Positions 1-8,672 of a stretch of 11,117 nucleotides of DNA are shown piece after piece. This stretch comes from Chloroflexota bacterium. GTDB lineage: Bacteria > Chloroflexota > UBA6077. Within the stretch, counting starts at the first letter, position 1. Each line of letters opens with the position of its first letter. A program made the translations under genes and the position numbers. The notes under the pieces were generated by a model. It was not told the origin of the DNA. It made no database searches and saw nothing but the letters and a program-made list of their open reading frames with translations. The stretch covers positions 1-11,117 of the forward strand of contig JAMCTB010000196.1 in assembly GCA_023380955.1 (NCBI GenBank), in the 5' to 3' direction.

Positions 1-17
1 CCCTTGGGGAGGATCTC

Positions 18-716
18 ATGGCCAGAGAGACCATTCTGGTGGTGGAGGACGAACCGAAGATCTCCGAGCTGCTGAGGCTCTACCTGGAGAAGGAGGGCTA
101 TCAGGTCGTGGTGGCCGCCGACGGTGGCACCGCCCTGGAGGACTTCCGGCGGAGGCAGCCCCAGTTGGTGGTGCTCGATCTCAACCTGCCGGTGATAGAC
201 GGTCTGGAGGTCTGCCGGCGTCTTCGGAGGGATTCGTCCGTCCCCATCATCATGCTCACGGCCCGAGACGAGGAGGCCGACAAGCTGATCGGCCTGGAGT
301 TGGGCGCCGACGACTACGTCACCAAGCCCTTCAGCCCGCGGGAAGTGGTCGCCCGGGTCCGCGCCGTCCTGCGCAGGGTTGCCTCGACTCCCCAATCCAC
401 CCAGGAGATCCTGAGGGCGGGTGACCTGACCCTGGACGCGGCTCGCCACCAGGTCCGGCTGCGCGACGAGCTGCTGGAGCTCACCCCCACCGAGTTCCGC
501 CTGCTGGAGGTGCTGATGGGCCATCCAGGGCGAGTCTTCAGCCGGCTCCAACTGCTGGACCAGGTCCAGGGAGAGGCCTTCGAGGGATACGAGCGGACCA
601 TCGATGCCCACGTGAAGAACCTGAGGCAGAAGGTCGAGACGGACCCCCAGCACCCCACCTACGTCCTGACGGTGTACGGCGTGGGTTACAAGTTCACGGA
701 GCAATCCGATGCGTAG
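18..716 (+). CDS. OmpR/PhoB-family response regulator
   Basis: This is a cytoplasmic DNA-binding response regulator of 232 residues, the usual length for the OmpR/PhoB class. Residues 5-120 form the receiver domain. It shows the acidic pair E10/D11, the phosphoacceptor D54 in VVLDLNLP, T81 in MLTAR and K103 in VTKPF. Residues about 130-228 form the winged-helix effector domain (LTPTEFRLLEVL, the recognition-helix region YERTIDAHVKNLRQKV, and the C-terminal hairpin VYGVGYKF). The ATG at 18 follows GGGGAGG at positions 6-12 with good spacing. Its end overlaps the kinase gene by 8 nt, so the two are translationally coupled and very likely form a cognate pair. The regulon cannot be read from the window. 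The partner's methionine-rich sensor hints at metal or envelope stress, but that is inference. Confidence 0.95.
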   Translation: MARETILVVEDEPKISELLRLYLEKEGYQVVVAADGGTALEDFRRRQPQLVVLDLNLPVIDGLEVCRRLRRDSSVPIIMLTARDEEADKLIGLELGADDYVTKPFSPREVVARVRAVLRRVASTPQSTQEILRAGDLTLDAARHQVRLRDELLELTPTEFRLLEVLMGHPGRVFSRLQLLDQVQGEAFEGYERTIDAHVKNLRQKVETDPQHPTYVLTVYGVGYKFTEQSDA

Positions 717-2175
717 CGTCGCCTTCAAGCTGGCCGCCGGCTTCGTCGTCGTCGCCCTGGTGGGGGTGTTTATCGTCGGCTATCTGGCCAATCGATCCAC
801 CACCGCCGAGTTCGGCAACTACCTGGAGGGCGGGAGCCAGGCCCAGGAGCAAGGGGCCGCCGACTACATCGCCGACCGCTACTCCTCCGCCGGAGGATGG
901 CAGGGGATGCCTCAGGTGGTACTCACCCTGTCGCGATGGCTGGGGGAGAGGCTGGTGGTCGCCGACAGCTCCGGTAGGGTTGTGGCCGACTCCGGAGGCC
1001 AACTGGTTGGAGCCAGCGTCCCGAACCCTCCACCGGGCCAGCCACTCCCTCTGGTGGCCGGGGGCAAGGCCGTAGGGACCCTCTACCTCTCGGCCGATTC
1101 GGCGACCGGCGGCGGGATGATGGGCGGCATGATGGGGCGGGGCGCCGGCGTGGCGCCGGTCATGACGGACATGATGAGGCAGATGATGCAAACGGCCGGC
1201 AGCCCGGAACGCCACTTCCTGGACGCCGTCAACCGATCCCTATGGATCGCCGGTGGGATTGCCCTCGCGGCGGCCCTGCTGCTGGGGCTGCTGCTCAGCC
1301 GCCAGATCACGGCCCCCCTCAAGCGGCTCACCCTCGCCTCCCGTCGGGTCGCGGCCGGGGACTTCTCTCAGAGGGTAGAGCTTCGCTCCCGGGACGAGCT
1401 GGCTTCCCTCGCCGAGGCCTTCAACAGCATGGCGGACAGCCTGGCCAGAAACGGGGAGCAGAGGAAGCAGCTGCTCAGCGACATAGCCCACGAGCTGAAG
1501 ACACCCCTCGCCATAATCCAGGGGAATCTGGAGGCGATGATGGACGGTGTGGTGGACGCTTCCCCCGAGAGGCTGGCCTCCCTGCGAGAGGAGACCCTCC
1601 TGCTGGGGCGGCTGGTCACCGATCTGCGGGACCTCTCCCTCGCGGAGTCGGGGCAGCTTCCCCTCCACCTGCAACCCATAGATCTGGGCGAGCTGATCCG
1701 AGGGACTGTCTCGGGCCTCCAGCCCCAGGCCGACGACCATGGGGTTCACCTGGGGATGGAGCTATCGCAGGGGTTGCCGCTGGTCTCCGGCGACCCCGAC
1801 CGGGTGGGCCAGGTGCTGCGCAACCTGCTGAGCAACGCCCTGCGCTACACGCTGGCGGGAGGCACGGTGCTGGTATCGGTGCGAGCGGGCGAAAGGCCCG
1901 CTGATGCAGCGGGGATCAACGGCTACGTCCACGTCACCGTCGCCGACAGCGGATCGGGCATCCCCGCCGAGGAGCTTCCCAAGGTCTTCGACCGCTTCTA
2001 CCGAGTGGACAAGTCGAGGGCCCGATCCAGCGGCGGATCGGGCCTCGGGCTGTCCGTGGCGAAGCAGCTGGTGGAGGCCCACGGGGGGAGGATCTGGGCG
2101 GAGAGCGAGCCCAGCCGAGGCAGCGCCTTCCACTTCACCCTGCCTCTGAGCGTCACCGAATCCAAGGTGGGGTAG
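709..2175 (+). CDS. Membrane sensor histidine kinase with HAMP domain and Met-rich sensor region
   Basis: This sensor kinase of 488 residues autophosphorylates and passes phosphate to the upstream regulator. A membrane helix at about residues 7-28 and a second at about 176-198 enclose an extracytoplasmic domain of about 150 residues. HAMP follows at about 199-251. HisKA contains H261 in SDIAHELKTPLAII. The HATPase_c domain has the N box (RNLLSNALRY, 371-380), the G1 box DSGSGIP (413-419), the F box VFDRFYRV (426-433) and the G2 box GSGLGLS (443-449). The layout and catalytic motifs resemble BaeS/MprB-type kinases. The sensor domain ends in a Met- and Gly-rich stretch (135-160) with nine Met residues in 24, as in some copper- or silver-binding proteins; a metal ligand is inference. 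The ATG at 709 has GGAG at 697-700. The stop codon lies inside a palindromic repeat. Confidence 0.94.
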   Translation: MRSVAFKLAAGFVVVALVGVFIVGYLANRSTTAEFGNYLEGGSQAQEQGAADYIADRYSSAGGWQGMPQVVLTLSRWLGERLVVADSSGRVVADSGGQLVGASVPNPPPGQPLPLVAGGKAVGTLYLSADSATGGGMMGGMMGRGAGVAPVMTDMMRQMMQTAGSPERHFLDAVNRSLWIAGGIALAAALLLGLLLSRQITAPLKRLTLASRRVAAGDFSQRVELRSRDELASLAEAFNSMADSLARNGEQRKQLLSDIAHELKTPLAIIQGNLEAMMDGVVDASPERLASLREETLLLGRLVTDLRDLSLAESGQLPLHLQPIDLGELIRGTVSGLQPQADDHGVHLGMELSQGLPLVSGDPDRVGQVLRNLLSNALRYTLAGGTVLVSVRAGERPADAAGINGYVHVTVADSGSGIPAEELPKVFDRFYRVDKSRARSSGGSGLGLSVAKQLVEAHGGRIWAESEPSRGSAFHFTLPLSVTESKVG

Positions 2176-2199
2176 GGCGGGCGGCAATGCCGGCCCTAC
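2172..2199. repeat. Short palindromic repeat at the kinase stop codon, possible terminator
   Basis: GTAGGGC (2172-2178) pairs perfectly with GCCCTAC (2193-2199). An inner CGGC/GCCG stem (2182-2185 with 2189-2192) has an AAT loop, and GGG (2179-2181) is bulged. The kinase TAG stop (2173-2175) lies in the left arm. The right half reads GCCGGCCCTACAG; nearly the same string (GCCGGCCCCTACAG) occurs at 10315-10328, so this looks like one member of a dispersed palindromic family. It could end or attenuate the two-component transcript, but only GTTT follows and there is no U-tract. Confidence 0.6.
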
Positions 2200-2269
2200 A
2201 GTTTCCTCCAGATCGGCCGTATATCTTGCAGCAGGGGGACAAGCCCTCATCCTCTGTTGGAGACGTGCC

Positions 2270-3367
2270 TTGCCAGGAAGAACGGCGAAGAAGGACCCGA
2301 CGGCCACCAGGAAGGCCGAGCACCTGGACATCTCGACCACCCAACCGGTGGAGTCCCCCCTGGACGCAGGATGGGAGGATGTTGTCCTGGTCCACCGCAG
2401 CCTGCCGGAGATAGACGAGGAGGGGATCGACCTCTCGACCTCGCTGCTGGGCAAGACCCTCCAGGCACCCCTGGTGATCGCCGGCATGACAGGGGGAACC
2501 CCCCGGGCCGAGGAGATCAACCGGCGGCTGGGCCGCGCTGCCCAGCGATTCGATCTGGCCCTCGGAGTGGGGAGCCAACGAGCTTACCTGGAGAAGCGAG
2601 AGACAGGCAGCTCCTATGCGGTGGTTCGGGAGGAGGCGCCCAACGCCCTCCTGATAGCCAACATCGGCGCCCCCCAGCTGATCTCTCAGCGTGCCCACAG
2701 GGCCTACACCCCCGACGACGCCCGCCGGGCGATCGAGCTGATCTCCGCGGACGCCCTGGCCATCCACCTCAACTGCCTGCAAGAGGCCGTTCAACCCGAG
2801 GGCGACACCCGCGCGGCAGGCTGCGCTGCGGCCATCGAACGCATCGTTCGGGAGGTGGGCATCCCGGTCATCGCCAAGGAGACGGGAGCCGGCATCTCAC
2901 GGGAGCAGGCCCTCCTCCTGCAGGGGCTCGGCGTAGCGGCCCTGGACGTGGGGGGAGCGGGCGGCACCAACTTCGCCCTCATCGAAGCCTATCGCTCGGC
3001 CGCGCGGGGCGCCCGCCGGCTGCAGGAGCGAGGGAGGCTGTTCGCTCGCTGGGGCATACCCACGGCAGCCTGCCTGATCGAGTGCTCCGTCGCCGGGCTG
3101 CCCGTGATCGCCACCGGCGGGATCCGCAGCGGATTGGACGCCGCCAAGGCGCTGGCCCTGGGCGCCACGGCGGTAGGGGTAGCTCTGCCGCTACTCAAGG
3201 CGGCGATGGAGAGCTACGAGCGGGTCGAGGAGTGGCTGGAGGGCTTCCTGGAGGAGCTGCGGACCGCCATGTTCCTGGTGGGGGCCCGCACCGTGGAGGA
3301 GTTGCGATCCCGCGAGGTGGTGCTGCTGGGTCGCACCCGTGAATGGGCAGGGCAGCGGGGCCGCTGA
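2270..3367 (+). CDS. fni: Type 2 isopentenyl-diphosphate delta-isomerase (FMN-dependent)
   Basis: This FMN- and NAD(P)H-dependent enzyme interconverts isopentenyl and dimethylallyl diphosphate for isoprenoid synthesis in the cytoplasm. The 365 residues are slightly longer than the usual 340-360. Visible family motifs are the N-terminal RKAEHL (14-19), AGMTGG (71-76) of the FMN site, GVGSQRA (99-105), HLNCLQEAVQPEGD (166-179) with its Gln/Glu metal and substrate site, AKETGAGIS (202-210), DVGGAGGTNFA (226-236) and the phosphate-binding TGGIRSGLDAAKALALGA (282-299). A TTG start at 2270 is chosen because it is the only start in frame ahead of the RKAEH motif, and GGAG at 2259-2262 sits 7 nt upstream. 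It stands alone between the kinase and the oxidoreductase operon; no other isoprenoid gene is in the window. A weak TATATC at 2220-2225 is the only promoter-like string upstream. Confidence 0.95.
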   Translation: MPGRTAKKDPTATRKAEHLDISTTQPVESPLDAGWEDVVLVHRSLPEIDEEGIDLSTSLLGKTLQAPLVIAGMTGGTPRAEEINRRLGRAAQRFDLALGVGSQRAYLEKRETGSSYAVVREEAPNALLIANIGAPQLISQRAHRAYTPDDARRAIELISADALAIHLNCLQEAVQPEGDTRAAGCAAAIERIVREVGIPVIAKETGAGISREQALLLQGLGVAALDVGGAGGTNFALIEAYRSAARGARRLQERGRLFARWGIPTAACLIECSVAGLPVIATGGIRSGLDAAKALALGATAVGVALPLLKAAMESYERVEEWLEGFLEELRTAMFLVGARTVEELRSREVVLLGRTREWAGQRGR

Positions 3368-3392
3368 TTCCCAACTCTGTCTGAAAAACCCC

Positions 3393-3422
3393 TTGACATC
3401 CCCAAGAGAAGCGGCGTACTAT
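3393..3422 (+). promoter_or_regulatory. Sigma70-like promoter for the oxidoreductase operon
   Basis: A perfect -35 box TTGACA (3393-3398) is followed after 18 nt by TACTAT (3417-3422), which matches four of six -10 consensus bases. It begins 26 nt after the isomerase stop in a stretch less GC-rich than its surroundings. Transcription would start near 3428-3430, giving a leader of about 230 nt before the first oxidoreductase gene. Confidence 0.7.
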
Positions 3423-3436
3423 GGCCTCACCGGTTT

Positions 3437-3452
3437 TGTATACGAGTATACA
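3437..3452. promoter_or_regulatory. Operator-like perfect palindrome TGTATAC-GA-GTATACA
   Basis: Two 7-nt arms, TGTATAC (3437-3443) and GTATACA (3446-3452), are exact reverse complements around a 2-nt centre. The site lies 15 nt past the -10 box, at roughly +8 to +23, where a bound dimer would block transcription. It is AT-rich within GC-rich DNA. GTATAC cores are seen in operators of some FCD-type GntR regulators, but no such regulator is encoded in the window, so the binding protein is unknown. Confidence 0.6.
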
Positions 3453-3514
3453 GAACTCCCGTCGCGAGACCTTCGCTCATACCCGCTTCCCCAGCCTCCC
3501 GCGGAGCGAGCCTC

Positions 3515-3543
3515 CCCTCCAGGGTAGGCATACACCCAGAGGG
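3515..3543 (+). other. Hairpin in the leader of the oxidoreductase operon
   Basis: CCCTC (3515-3519) pairs with GAGGG (3539-3543) and GGGT (3522-3525) pairs with ACCC (3534-3537). The loop is 8 nt, and a small internal loop (CA opposite A) separates the two stems. It lies in the predicted 5' leader, well upstream of the gene. I recognise no known riboswitch. It may be a regulatory or stabilising structure, or chance in GC-rich DNA. Confidence 0.35.
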
Positions 3544-3564
3544 TCGGCCCCTCCTCAGGCGGTC

Positions 3565-3588
3565 AAAAGGAGAACCACGATGACGTAG
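3565..3588 (+). other. Leader minigene: strong SD, then ATG-ACG-TAG
   Basis: AAAAGGAGA (3565-3573) is a good ribosome-binding site 6 nt ahead of an ATG at 3580, but translation would stop after two codons (ATG ACG TAG). It is 75 nt upstream of the real GTG start of the first oxidoreductase gene, inside its leader. It could be a regulatory minigene or stand-by ribosome site, or the relic of an older start. Function is inferred only from position. Confidence 0.3.
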
Positions 3589-3662
3589 CTGCCGCCGCCA
3601 CGCACACCGTTGCCGCTCCGAGACCCTTGGGCACTCCTAACTCTTGAGAGGAGGTTGCTGGT

Positions 3663-4613
3663 GTGGCCACTAAAGGGCTAACCGAGATTACCGTTTGGTA
3701 TCGGGGGATCACCGAAGGGAAGATCTCCCGAGATATCGTCAACAGCCTGGCCAAGGCGGCCGAGAAAGAGGGCTGCTACACCCAGGCCTTCGACAACTAC
3801 GGCGACCTGCCGGACCGAGTTTACGTCCCCTGCCGTTCCTACGCCCGAATCAGCGATTCCCCCATCGCCGAGCCCTACCTGTACGAGAACGATCACCCCG
3901 CCATCGTGGCCGTAGTGGAGCCCACCATGGTTAAGGGGGTCCCCGTGATCAAGGGTATAAGGCCCGGGGCCGTCCTGGTGGTCAACACCGACAAGACACC
4001 CGAAGAGCTGCTGCAACACCTGCAGGACACCGATCTGAGCGACCTGGCGGCCATAGCGACCATCCGCGCCGGCGGCGGCGTCCTGGAGGGCGCCCTGAGC
4101 GGCATCGAGGGGGCTACCGACGTCAGCGGCATGGGCAGCGGAGCCGCGGGCCCCATCGCCGGCGCCATCGCGAAGATCTCCGGCATTGTGGAGCTGGGCT
4201 CCCTCGAGGCGGTTGTGATCGACCCATCCGGAGTGCGCCGCGGCTACGAGCAGGTGAAGGTGCACTGGTTGGGTGCCGCGGGCTACAACCCGGGCCCCGC
4301 GCCCCACCAGGAGGAGCGAGCCCTGGGCGAGGAGGTCCCGGCGATCATCCCCTCCCCCGTGGGGGAGAACGACGGGATGATCACCGGCAACTGGCGCTTC
4401 CTCCGCCCGGTCATCAACCAGGAGAAGTGCACCCAGTGCCGGGTCTGCGATATCTACTGCCCGGACGCCTGCATTACCGCTGATCCGGCAGGCTTCAAGA
4501 TCAACCTCAAGTACTGCAAGGGCTGCGGGATCTGCTGGACCGAATGCCCGGTGAAGGGGGCCATCGCTCCGGTTCCCGAGCTGGACTTCGTCGGCGGCGT
4601 CGTCCGATTCTGA
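3663..4613 (+). CDS. Oxalate (2-oxoacid):ferredoxin oxidoreductase, fused gamma-delta subunit
   Basis: This is the electron-transfer subunit of a thiamine-diphosphate 2-oxoacid oxidoreductase. Residues about 8-200 form the gamma domain (EITVWYRGITEGKISRDIVN, the VVEPTMV and VLVVNTD strands, and the late GAGPIAGAIA-like helix SGAAGPIAGAIAKI). Residues about 245-305 form a ferredoxin-like delta domain with two [4Fe-4S] motifs, C256-C259-C262-C266 followed by Pro and C285-C288-C291-C295 followed by Pro. It would pass electrons from the beta-subunit cluster to ferredoxin. Its 316 residues match the roughly 315-residue gamma-delta subunit of Moorella oxalate oxidoreductase; pyruvate enzymes with separate subunits usually carry these as two polypeptides. 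The GTG at 3663 is preceded by AGGAGG with 8 nt spacing. It is the first gene of the operon, with a 16-nt gap to the alpha gene. Confidence 0.9.
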   Translation: MATKGLTEITVWYRGITEGKISRDIVNSLAKAAEKEGCYTQAFDNYGDLPDRVYVPCRSYARISDSPIAEPYLYENDHPAIVAVVEPTMVKGVPVIKGIRPGAVLVVNTDKTPEELLQHLQDTDLSDLAAIATIRAGGGVLEGALSGIEGATDVSGMGSGAAGPIAGAIAKISGIVELGSLEAVVIDPSGVRRGYEQVKVHWLGAAGYNPGPAPHQEERALGEEVPAIIPSPVGENDGMITGNWRFLRPVINQEKCTQCRVCDIYCPDACITADPAGFKINLKYCKGCGICWTECPVKGAIAPVPELDFVGGVVRF

Positions 4614-4629
4614 GAGTGAGGTGAGTGCA

Positions 4630-6857
<2,228 letters not shown>

Positions 6858-6862
6858 TTGAG

Positions 6863-6916
6863 GGACCCCACCCCCCGGCCCCTCCCCGCTGCGGGGAGGG
6901 GAGAGGGGTGGGGTCC
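6863..6916. repeat. 54-nt GC-rich imperfect palindrome downstream of the beta-subunit gene
   Basis: The outer stem is 12 bp and perfect (6863-6874 with 6905-6916). The inner stem is 11 bp and perfect (6879-6889 with 6891-6901), meeting at a single T. A small internal loop (CCGG opposite AGA) separates them. It begins 5 nt after the beta stop codon. It has no T-tract, so it is more like a dispersed palindromic element than a classical terminator, but as RNA it could attenuate transcription or protect the upstream message from 3' decay. Confidence 0.65.
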
Positions 6917-7283
6917 GTAGTCACGAAGTGAAGAGCCCCGACACCGCTGTCCCGGCTTGCCGGCACGATGCCCTCAGTGTCGTGTCGATCCCAACGACCA
7001 GGTGGGAGTCCAGGCGCTAGCCGTGGCCTTGCCAGCCTTTCGCTGCCGAGCGGGCAAGCGGGATCGCTCGCAGTGCCGGTGGGGTGAAACCCTGTAGTGG
7101 CGTTGGCTACAACAGCTGCCAAGCTCTGTACCAGGCGGGAGCCCGGACCGACGGGTCTCCGTGCCCGTCCCCCTCCGCCATCGGCCTCCAACGGTCGTTG
7201 GCTTTGTTGCCTTGCCTTGACCTCGTCTTCCGTCGCCGTTGCCTCGTTCAGAACGTGTGATTGCAGCTAGAAGGGAGATAGGC
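6917..7283. other. Gene-free stretch before the transporter; possible structured RNA or group II intron remnant
   Basis: No convincing ORF occupies these 367 nt on either strand. Several local complementarities are visible, including the loop GGGGTGAAACCC (7080-7091) and GTAG/CTAC around 7096-7111. The strings GGTGGGAGTCC (7002-7012) and GGGGTGAAACCC remind me of domain I of bacterial group II introns. No domain V and no intron-encoded protein are present, so at most this would be a remnant. I see no clear -35/-10 promoter for the transporter here. The last 20 nt contain the transporter's SD GAAGGGAGA. Confidence 0.25.
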
Positions 7284-8603
7284 GTGTCAGCCGCAGCAAC
7301 AACCACGTCGACCAAGGCTCTACCCAACCGTTGGATGCAGCTACTCATGGGTGTCTTTGCGATGGCGTCCATCGCAAACCTCCAGTACGCCTGGACCCTG
7401 TTCGTCAACCCGATGCAGAAGCAGTGGCAATGGGAACTGCCCGCCATCCAGGGCGTCTTCGCCATGTTCATCCTCGCCGAGACCTGGCTGGTTCCCTTCG
7501 AGGCTTACCTGATCGACCGCTTCGGGAACCGTCTCATCGTGTCCATCGGCGCCATCCTGATAGGGGTTTCCTGGGTGGGGTCCGGCATGGCCACCACCCT
7601 GCAATCCCTTTACATCTGCTACGTCATCGGTGGCGTCGGGGCGGGTGCCGTCTACGGCGCCTCGGTGGGCAACGCCCTCAAGTGGTTCCCCGATCACCGC
7701 GGACTGGCCGCGGGCTGCACCGCCGGTGCCTACGGTGCCGGCACCGCCATCACCGTCTGGCCGATCCAGAACATGATCGACTCCAGCGGCTATCAGCAGG
7801 CCTTCATCGTGTTCGGGATCATCCAGGGGGTCGTCTGCCTGGTGGCGGCGCAGTTCATGATCGCCCCTCCCAAAGGCTGGCTGCCCCAGGGGTGGGATCC
7901 CAAGGCGGCGGCGTTGAAGCGCGGTCTACGCCAAACCCTGCGCGACGTCAACCCCATGGGAATGGTCAAGACCACCGAGTTCTGGGTCCTCTATGCGATG
8001 TTCGTGATGGTCGCGGCCAGCGGCCTGATGGCCACGGCGCAGGTGGCGCCGATCGCCAAGTTCTACCATGTGGACAAGGTCCAGATGATCTTCGGCATGA
8101 CCGCCCTGGTCATGGCGGTGGAGGTGGACCGGCTCCTGAACGGCTTCACCAGGCCCTTCTGGGGCTGGGTGTCGGACCACATCGGCCGTGAGAACACCAT
8201 GGCGATCGCCTTCACCCTCCAGGGGATCTTCGTCTTCCTCTGGATGAACCTGACGACCAACCCCGTGGCCTTCGTCGTCCTGACGGGTCTGGTGTTCTTC
8301 TCCTGGGGCGAGATCTTCTCCCTCTTCCCCGCGACGGTGGGCGATCTGTTCGGGAGCAAGTTCGCCACCACCAACTACGGCATCCTGTACACCGCCAAGG
8401 GCGTGGCCTCCATCTTCGCAGGCCCCCTGGCCGCGGCGCTGTTCGTCGCGATGAACTCCTGGACCCTCATCTTCCTCATCGCGATGGCGGTCAACTTCAT
8501 CACCGCGGCCCTGGCCCTCTTCGTCCTGAAGCCACTCACGGCCAAGTACGTGAGGGTCGCCGAGGCCCCGAAGCCGGCGCCCGTGATGGGCGGCTCCGAT
8601 TAG
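7284..8603 (+). CDS. OFA-family MFS transporter, OxlT-like; probable oxalate carrier
   Basis: This is a 12-helix major facilitator membrane protein of 439 residues. The N-terminal part (NRWMQLLMGVFAMASIANLQ followed by YAWTLFVNPM) is typical of the oxalate/formate antiporter family. The MFS loop motifs appear as LIDRFGNR after helix 2 and WGWVSDHIGREN after helix 8. Arg290 (GFTRPFWGW) and Lys372 (LYTAKG) are 82 residues apart. In Oxalobacter OxlT, the substrate-binding Arg272 and Lys355 are 83 apart, so this is probably the same charge pair. The GTG at 7284 is chosen over an upstream in-frame start at 7239 because GAAGGGAGA lies just before it and the extra residues are not family-like. It follows the oxidoreductase genes on the same strand after about 430 nt, which suggests it supplies their substrate. 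Exchange partner (formate, CO2-derived ion) and direction are unknown. Confidence 0.88.
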   Translation: MSAAATTTSTKALPNRWMQLLMGVFAMASIANLQYAWTLFVNPMQKQWQWELPAIQGVFAMFILAETWLVPFEAYLIDRFGNRLIVSIGAILIGVSWVGSGMATTLQSLYICYVIGGVGAGAVYGASVGNALKWFPDHRGLAAGCTAGAYGAGTAITVWPIQNMIDSSGYQQAFIVFGIIQGVVCLVAAQFMIAPPKGWLPQGWDPKAAALKRGLRQTLRDVNPMGMVKTTEFWVLYAMFVMVAASGLMATAQVAPIAKFYHVDKVQMIFGMTALVMAVEVDRLLNGFTRPFWGWVSDHIGRENTMAIAFTLQGIFVFLWMNLTTNPVAFVVLTGLVFFSWGEIFSLFPATVGDLFGSKFATTNYGILYTAKGVASIFAGPLAAALFVAMNSWTLIFLIAMAVNFITAALALFVLKPLTAKYVRVAEAPKPAPVMGGSD

Positions 8604-8604
8604 C

Positions 8605-8624
8605 GTTCCCCAGCAGCGGGGAAC
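8605..8624 (+). terminator. Hairpin immediately after the transporter stop
   Basis: GTTCCCC (8605-8611) and GGGGAAC (8618-8624) form a perfect 7-bp stem with a 6-nt loop. It starts 2 nt after the TAG stop. No U-tract follows, so termination is plausible but unproven. Confidence 0.45.
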
Positions 8625-8634
8625 AGTGCCCCCT

Positions 8635-8672
8635 GGGGGATGAAGGTCGCGCAAACCCGACTTTCATCCCCC
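8635..8672. terminator. Strong 15-bp hairpin downstream of the transporter
   Basis: Positions 8635-8649 pair with 8658-8672 over 15 bp, with one G-U wobble and an 8-nt loop. An alternative CCCCC-T-GGGGG palindrome at 8629-8639 would compete with its left arm. It may serve as the end of the transporter transcript or be another dispersed palindrome; no T-run follows. Confidence 0.5.

Noticed and set aside
1242..1904. A + frame of 220 codons inside the kinase gene in another phase
   Set aside because: Shadow frame; the kinase motifs in the main frame are unambiguous.
3421..3588. A 55-codon + frame (ATG 3421 to TAG 3588) upstream of the oxidoreductase genes
   Set aside because: Its ATG overlaps the predicted -10 box, so it would not be in the transcript; it has no SD and the protein (Arg/Pro-rich) resembles nothing. 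Its last two codons are the leader minigene discussed separately.
6858..7283. tRNA gene or classical riboswitch before the transporter
   Set aside because: No T-arm GTTCGAAT-type sequence, no CCA-end acceptor pairing and no riboswitch core that I recognise.
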